Origin: Caulobacteraceae bacterium
Lineage (GTDB): Bacteria; Pseudomonadota; Alphaproteobacteria; Caulobacterales; Caulobacteraceae
DNA: 35,077 nt
Direction of reading: 5' to 3'
Assembly: GCA_019747095.1 (NCBI GenBank)
Contig: JAIERG010000156.1
Location: 1-35,077, forward strand
Shown: piece by piece, positions 30,848 through 35,077 of the stretch
How the letters are laid out: each line of letters begins with the position of its first letter
Position numbering within the stretch: position 1 is the first letter of the stretch
The notes under the pieces: model-generated
The model's database searches: none
What the model saw: the letters and a program-made list of their open reading frames with translations, nothing else
What the model was told of the DNA's origin: nothing
Program-made: the position numbers and the translations under genes

Positions 30848-33127
30848 GTGTCTCGTCTTCCTTGTCGTCGCAGCGTCCTGATGGGCGCTGCTGCCCTGGG
30901 CGCTAGCATGCTCATTTCCGCCAGCCAGACTCGCGCCCGCGTCGCGTCCTCCGCGCAGCGCATCGAGGCGCTGATCGCGCGCATGACGATCGTCGAGAAG
31001 GCGGGTCAACTGAACCTGGTCGGCGACCCTTTCCGGTTCCGGCCACAAAACGTCAATCCGCTGGATGGGCAGGGCGATCCGTCTCGGATCACCGGCCTGA
31101 TCCGGGAGGGCAAGGTCGGTAATCTCTTCAACGGCATCGGCGCCGAGGCCGGCCGCCGCATTCAGCGGATCGCCGTGGAGGAGACCCGGCTGGGCATCCC
31201 CCTGCTGTTCGCCGCCGACATCATCCACGGGCTTAAGACGGTCTTCCCGGTGCCCCTGGCCGAGGCCGCCGCCTTCGACCCGGACCTGGCCTATCGCACA
31301 GCGCGGGCGGCGGCGCTGGAAGGCGCTGCGTCCGGCGTGCATCAGACCTACGCGCCAATGGTCGACGTAGCGCGGGACCAGCGTTGGGGCCGCGTGGTTG
31401 AAGGGGCCGGCGAGGACGTGTGGTTGAACGAGGTTCTGGCGGCCGCCCGAACACGAGGATTCCAAGGTGAGCGAGGCCTGGCCGATCGCGACGCCCTTCT
31501 GGCGACACCCAAGCACTTCGCCGCCTATTCCGCCGCCGAGGGGGGGATGGAGTACAACTCCACCGACATGTCGGACGCGACACTAAGGGGCATCTACCTG
31601 CCGCCTTTCCAGGCGGCGTTCGAGGCTGGGGCCCTGTCGGTCATGAGCGGCTTTAACGACCTGAACGGCGTGCCGGCGTCCGGCAATCGCTATCTGCTGA
31701 CGCAGATCCTGCGCGAGGAGTGGGGGTTCGAGGGCTTCGTCGTTTCCGACTACACCTCCGAGCAGGAGCTGATCGCCCACGGCTTCGCCGAGGACGGCCG
31801 CGACGCCGCCCGCATCGCCCTGATGGCCGGCATCGACATGTCGATGGTGTCCGGCCTGTTCCTGGAGCACATCCCCGATCTGGTCGAAAAGGGTGACGTG
31901 CCGTTGGCCCGAGTCGATGAGGCCGTGCGCCGCGTCCTGACCACCAAGGCGGCGCTGGGTCTGTTCGACGATCCCTATCGCGGCTGCGACCCCGAGCGGG
32001 AGCGCATCGTCGTCGGCTCTCAGGCGCACCGCGACCTGGCCCGCGAGGCCGGGGTCAAGTCCATCGTGCTGTTGAAGAACGAGGGCGTCCTGCCGCTTAA
32101 GACGTCGGGCCAGAGGATCGCCCTGATCGGCCCGTTCGCCGACGACGTCGACAATGTCTTCGGCCCCTGGACGATCTGGGGTGATGAGAGCCGGCGCATC
32201 TCGCTGGAGGCCGGGTTCCGCGCGGCCATGGCCGACGCCTCCCTTCTGACCGTGGCGAAGGGCTCGGATGTCGAGGCGCCGCTGGAGAGCGGGATCGACG
32301 CCGCCCTCGCCGCCGCGCGGGACGCGGACGTGGTCGTCCTGGCGCTGGGCGAAAGCACGCGCATGTCGGGCGAGGCCCAGTCCCGCACCGAGATCGATAT
32401 TCCCGCCCCTCAGCGCGCCCTGGCCGAGGCCATCGCCGCGCTCGGCAAGCCTGTCGTGGTCCTGCTCCGAAACGGCCGTGCGCTGGAGCTGTCCGGTGCC
32501 GTCAAGGACGCAGACGCCATCCTCGTCACCTGGTTCCTGGGCGGAGAGATGGGCCACGCCGTCGCCGATGTGGTGTTCGGCCAGGCCTCGCCTTCCGGCC
32601 GCCTGCCGGTCAGCTTCCCGCACCGCTCGGGCCAGCAGCCCTACAGCTACGATCACAAGACCACGGGGCGTCCCGCCGACAATGGCCTGGCCAGCCAGGA
32701 ATACGTCGCCCGCTATCGCGAGACGACCAACACCGCGCTCTATCCATTCGGTCACGGCCTTACGTACGGCGAGGTTCGCTACGGCCCGGTCATGCCCACC
32801 GAGGCAACGTTGGCCTGGAATGGCGACGTCGAACTCTCGGTCGATGTGACCAACGCCGGCAACCGTCAGGCCGAGGAGACGGTGCAGCTATACATCCGTG
32901 ACCGGGTGGCAAGCCTGACCCAGCCGGGCCGTCGCTTGCGCGACATCCGCAAGGTCACCCTTGGCGCTGGAGAGACGCAGACCGTCCGCTTCACCCTGCG
33001 CCGTTCACAGCTGGAGTTCATCGGGGTCGAAGGCCGGCCGACGGTCGAGCCTGGACTGTTCGATGTCTGGCTGTCGGCCTCGGCCCAGTCGGGCGAGCCC
33101 GCGACCCTCAGGCTGACCCCCGCTTGA
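30848..33127 (+). CDS. Beta-glucosidase-type glycoside hydrolase, GH3 (BglX-like), exported
   Basis: A 759-residue three-domain GH3 enzyme. The TIM-barrel domain has PLLFAADIIHGLKTVFPVPL, APMVDVARDQRWGRVVEGAGEDVWLN and the nucleophile Asp301 in GFVVSDYTSEQEL. The alpha/beta sandwich domain has IVLLKNEGVLPLKTSGQRIALIGPFADD and GESTRMSGEAQSRTEIDIP. A C-terminal fibronectin-III-like domain starts near YPFGHGLTYGEVRYG. I prefer GTG 30848: GGAGGT lies 10 bases ahead and a Tat-like signal follows (PCRRSVLMGAAALGASMLI). The in-frame GTG at 30800 is only 2 bases from AGGAGG and would bury the operator in the gene. GH3 also includes xylosidases and others, so substrate is uncertain. Confidence 0.92.
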   Translation: MSRLPCRRSVLMGAAALGASMLISASQTRARVASSAQRIEALIARMTIVEKAGQLNLVGDPFRFRPQNVNPLDGQGDPSRITGLIREGKVGNLFNGIGAEAGRRIQRIAVEETRLGIPLLFAADIIHGLKTVFPVPLAEAAAFDPDLAYRTARAAALEGAASGVHQTYAPMVDVARDQRWGRVVEGAGEDVWLNEVLAAARTRGFQGERGLADRDALLATPKHFAAYSAAEGGMEYNSTDMSDATLRGIYLPPFQAAFEAGALSVMSGFNDLNGVPASGNRYLLTQILREEWGFEGFVVSDYTSEQELIAHGFAEDGRDAARIALMAGIDMSMVSGLFLEHIPDLVEKGDVPLARVDEAVRRVLTTKAALGLFDDPYRGCDPERERIVVGSQAHRDLAREAGVKSIVLLKNEGVLPLKTSGQRIALIGPFADDVDNVFGPWTIWGDESRRISLEAGFRAAMADASLLTVAKGSDVEAPLESGIDAALAAARDADVVVLALGESTRMSGEAQSRTEIDIPAPQRALAEAIAALGKPVVVLLRNGRALELSGAVKDADAILVTWFLGGEMGHAVADVVFGQASPSGRLPVSFPHRSGQQPYSYDHKTTGRPADNGLASQEYVARYRETTNTALYPFGHGLTYGEVRYGPVMPTEATLAWNGDVELSVDVTNAGNRQAEETVQLYIRDRVASLTQPGRRLRDIRKVTLGAGETQTVRFTLRRSQLEFIGVEGRPTVEPGLFDVWLSASAQSGEPATLRLTPA

Positions 33128-33155
33128 ACCGACGGCGCGGGCGGGCGAAGACGGA

Positions 33156-33965
33156 GTGATGTTTTCCCGCCTGTTCAGCAAGCCCGGCCGGAAAGGGCCC
33201 GCGCGGACACCTGACGATTGTGTCGTCTGGGCGATCGGCGACATCCACGGCCGCTCTGACCTGTCGGGCCCTCTGATCACAGCGATCCGGGAGGATCTCG
33301 CGGCCAGCACGGTCGCCCGGCGGGTACTGGTCTTTCTCGGCGACCATGTTGATCGCGGCCCCGACAGCCGGGGCGTGCTCGATCAGGTCGTTGAGGTGGC
33401 GACCGATCTCACGCTGGAGGTCCACACGCTTCGCGGCAATCACGAGGACCGTATGGAGGCTTTCCTCGACGATCCATCGCTCGGGCCGGGCTGGTGCGAC
33501 TACGGCGGACGCGAGTGCCTGATGAGCTATGGCGTCGTTCCTCCCGCCATGCGGGGCGACCCGGAGGGCTGGGCCGGGGCGGCGCAGGCGCTGCGCGCCG
33601 CCCTGCCGGACAGCCATCTGCGTCTGCTGCGCAGCCAGGGCCACAGCGTCGCCGTTGGCGACTACTTCTTCGCCCATGCGGGGGCGCGGCCCGGCGTGGC
33701 GCTGGACGCCCAGTCGCCCGACGACCTGATGTGGGTGCGTCACGAGTTCCTAGACCACCCCGCGCCGTTCGAGAAGGTCGTCGTCCACGGTCACACGCCG
33801 GCGGACGCGGTCGTGTCGGACGCGCGCCGGATCGGCGTCGACACCGGTGCCTATGCGACCAATGTCCTGTCCGCCGTTCGGCTTGAAGGGGAAACGCGCG
33901 TGCTACTTCAGGCCGCCGGGCGCGGCGAGCGGGTATCGCTGTCGACCCGACCGTTATCGGTCTGA
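33156..33965 (+). CDS. Metallophosphoesterase (calcineurin-like, Ser/Thr phosphatase family)
   Basis: The 269-residue product carries the di-metal signature in order: GDIHGR (residues 28-33), GDHVDRGPDS (62-71), RGNHEDRMEAF (93-103), then HAGARPGVAL and VHGHTPADAVV towards the end. This is the layout of PP2A/lambda-phosphatase and ApaH/PrpE-type enzymes, so it may remove phosphate from proteins or split dinucleoside polyphosphates; sequence alone does not decide. The start is GTG 33156 or the ATG one codon later (33159). Its last 58 bases overlap the 3' end of the convergent glycosyltransferase gene. No signal peptide is seen, so it is cytoplasmic. Confidence 0.9.
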   Translation: MMFSRLFSKPGRKGPARTPDDCVVWAIGDIHGRSDLSGPLITAIREDLAASTVARRVLVFLGDHVDRGPDSRGVLDQVVEVATDLTLEVHTLRGNHEDRMEAFLDDPSLGPGWCDYGGRECLMSYGVVPPAMRGDPEGWAGAAQALRAALPDSHLRLLRSQGHSVAVGDYFFAHAGARPGVALDAQSPDDLMWVRHEFLDHPAPFEKVVVHGHTPADAVVSDARRIGVDTGAYATNVLSAVRLEGETRVLLQAAGRGERVSLSTRPLSV

Positions 33966-34825
33966 TGCACCGATCGCGCCCGAAACGCTGTCACGATGTC
34001 CCGGGCGATGAGGCCGGAAAGGCTCCACGGCTCGATCAGGTAGCGACGCGCCAGCCGTTTCGGGTCGTGCACGAGGCGGAACAGCCACTCGATGCCCCAG
34101 CGCCCCATCCAGCGGGGCGCCTCGGCCTGGGCTCCGGCCTCATAGTCGAAGGCCGCGCCGACCGAGAAGATCACGCAGTTCGGCAGGGCCTCCAGGTTGT
34201 TCAGGATCCACAACTCCTGCCGCGGCATGCCCATGCCGACGAACAGGATGTCGGGAGCGAAGGCGCGGACCTGCGCGACCACCGCCGCGTTGTCGGCCGA
34301 CCCCGGCGTGGCGTCGAAGAAACCGTCCCTGACGGCGATGTTCGCGCGGGGATGCAGCTGGCTCAGTCGGACACGCGCGGTCTCGACCACATCGGGCGCG
34401 CCGCCGACATACATGACGCGCCAGCCGTTGCGGTTGGCCAGACTCCAGAAATGCTCGCGCCAGTCCAGATAGGTGCAACGGTGAAACGCCTGGCCGTGCA
34501 GCCCCAGCATCTTGGCGAAGTGGATCAGGGGGGTGGAATCCACCTCCACCAGATCGGCCCTGTCGAAGAAGCCCTGAAGCTCGGGATGCTTCCGCAGCAG
34601 GGCCAGAGAATTCAGATTGTGATTGGCGACGACGGCCTTCTTGCCCTCGGCGATCCAGGTCTCGACGTGGTGCAGAACTTCTTCTGGCCGCACCAGATCG
34701 ACGGTCTGACCTAGCAGCCGCACGCGCTCGCGAGCGCGGCGCGCCTTGCGGAAGGGGCGGCGCGGCTCGGCCCGCCGGTCGTCGGCGAAAGCGGCGTCGG
34801 TCAGGGCGTGGGCGGCGTCGGCCAT
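33908..34825 (-). CDS. WecG/TagA/CpsF-family glycosyltransferase
   Basis: A 305-residue GT26-type enzyme that adds a sugar (in relatives, N-acetylmannosamine or its uronic acid, or glucose) to an undecaprenyl-linked intermediate in surface polysaccharide synthesis. The basic N-terminal segment (about 1-38) is followed by LLGQTVDLVRPEEVLHHVETWI, ANHNLNSLALLRKHPELQGFF, DLVEVDSTPLIHFAKMLG, VMYVGGAPDVVETARVRL and the family motif DILFVGMGMPRQELWILNN. The C-terminal APRWMGRWGIEWLFRLVHDPKRLARRYL region, which mediates membrane contact in relatives, is complete. The ATG at 34825 is preferred to an upstream ATG whose extension would overlap the divergent ugd gene. Divergent from ugd, it marks a polysaccharide locus. 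Confidence 0.92.
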   Translation of the reverse strand: MADAAHALTDAAFADDRRAEPRRPFRKARRARERVRLLGQTVDLVRPEEVLHHVETWIAEGKKAVVANHNLNSLALLRKHPELQGFFDRADLVEVDSTPLIHFAKMLGLHGQAFHRCTYLDWREHFWSLANRNGWRVMYVGGAPDVVETARVRLSQLHPRANIAVRDGFFDATPGSADNAAVVAQVRAFAPDILFVGMGMPRQELWILNNLEALPNCVIFSVGAAFDYEAGAQAEAPRWMGRWGIEWLFRLVHDPKRLARRYLIEPWSLSGLIARDIVTAFRARSVHQTDNGRVDSDTRSPRPAA

Positions 34826-34963
34826 GCCTGACCCTGCCTCATCCGCTCTCAAGGTCCGGTAATCGAACAGGCTTAACGCGCGCGTCGTCCGCTCATTTGA
34901 TGGCTTGCGAACCCGCGCGGCTGGTCTATGGCGTGCGGCAGGAACGGTCGCGAAGGGGTCTTC

Positions 34964-35077
34964 ATGCGCGTCACCATGATCGGCACGGGCTATGTCGGCC
35001 TGGTCTCCGGTGCCTGCTTCGCCGACTTCGGCCATGAGGTCGTCTGCGTTGACAAGGACCCGTCCAAGATCGAGCGC
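34964..35077 (+). CDS. ugd: UDP-glucose 6-dehydrogenase, first 38 codons, runs off window
   Basis: Oxidises UDP-glucose to UDP-glucuronate for polysaccharide synthesis. Only the N-terminal Rossmann start is visible: [20 protein letters not shown], then [18 protein letters not shown]. The GTGYVGL dinucleotide motif and the VCVDKD strand end are characteristic of UDP-glucose/GDP-mannose dehydrogenases, and the GAC/ADFGHEV context fits UDP-glucose. The ATG has AAGGGG about 5 bases upstream. The 138 bases to the divergent glycosyltransferase gene hold no clear promoter that I can fix. Confidence 0.88.
   Translation, partial: MRVTMIGTGYVGLVSGACFADFGHEVVCVDKDPSKIER

Noticed and set aside
1-35077. 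Mobile elements, CRISPR arrays, tRNA or rRNA genes
   Set aside because: I looked for transposase or integrase motifs, spaced direct repeats and tRNA-like cloverleaf ends, and found none.

Overview
This is a high-GC stretch with compact operons. It carries a large MalA-like TonB-dependent receptor, a TorF-type porin, abundant glycoside hydrolases and a full branched-chain amino acid operon. Together these point to an alphaproteobacterium, most likely of the Caulobacteraceae (Brevundimonas or Caulobacter type); the family assignment is inference. I see no tRNA, rRNA, CRISPR array, transposase or phage gene.

Layout. (1) 1-2721: an RND multidrug efflux operon on the minus strand (adaptor lipoprotein, then the start of an HAE-1 permease that leaves the window), divergent from a TetR regulator, with a palindromic operator candidate between them. 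(2) 2722-12151: an eight-gene operon ilvD-ilvC-ilvG-ilvM-leuA-leuC-leuD-leuB with overlapping or nearly touching genes. It is preceded by a 50-codon leader ORF rich in Leu/Ile/Val codons and by mutually exclusive RNA hairpins ending in an intrinsic terminator, which I read as a ribosome-mediated attenuator. The acetolactate synthase is of the IlvG/IlvM type and LeuA lacks its C-terminal regulatory domain, so control may rest more on transcription than on feedback inhibition. (3) 12152-14645: an ammonium transporter with a repeat-rich promoter region and a TorF-type porin, ending in a strong palindrome.

(4) 14646-29376: an alpha-glucan (starch/maltodextrin) utilisation locus resembling the Caulobacter crescentus mal region. 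It holds a TonB-dependent receptor on the plus strand; a secreted alpha-amylase and a cytoplasmic GH13 alpha-glucosidase on the minus strand; a LacI-type regulator; and a minus-strand operon of GH97 alpha-glucosidase, MFS sugar transporter, esterase-like hydrolase and lipoprotein glucoamylase. Both divergent promoter regions contain the same 9-bp box TTTTGCAGC, likely the LacI-type regulator's site. The expected flow is extracellular cutting by the amylase, receptor-driven uptake of oligomers, periplasmic cleavage, MFS import and final cytoplasmic hydrolysis. (5) 29468-33127: an FHS-family sugar transporter and a GH3 beta-glucosidase, with a different LacI-family operator (TGTAAGCGGTTACA) ahead of the GH3 gene.

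(6) 33156-35077: a metallophosphoesterase whose 3' end overlaps a convergent WecG/TagA/CpsF glycosyltransferase gene, and the first 38 codons of UDP-glucose 6-dehydrogenase. This looks like the edge of an exopolysaccharide locus. The best candidate for an undescribed element is the ilv leader/attenuator at 2847-3057.
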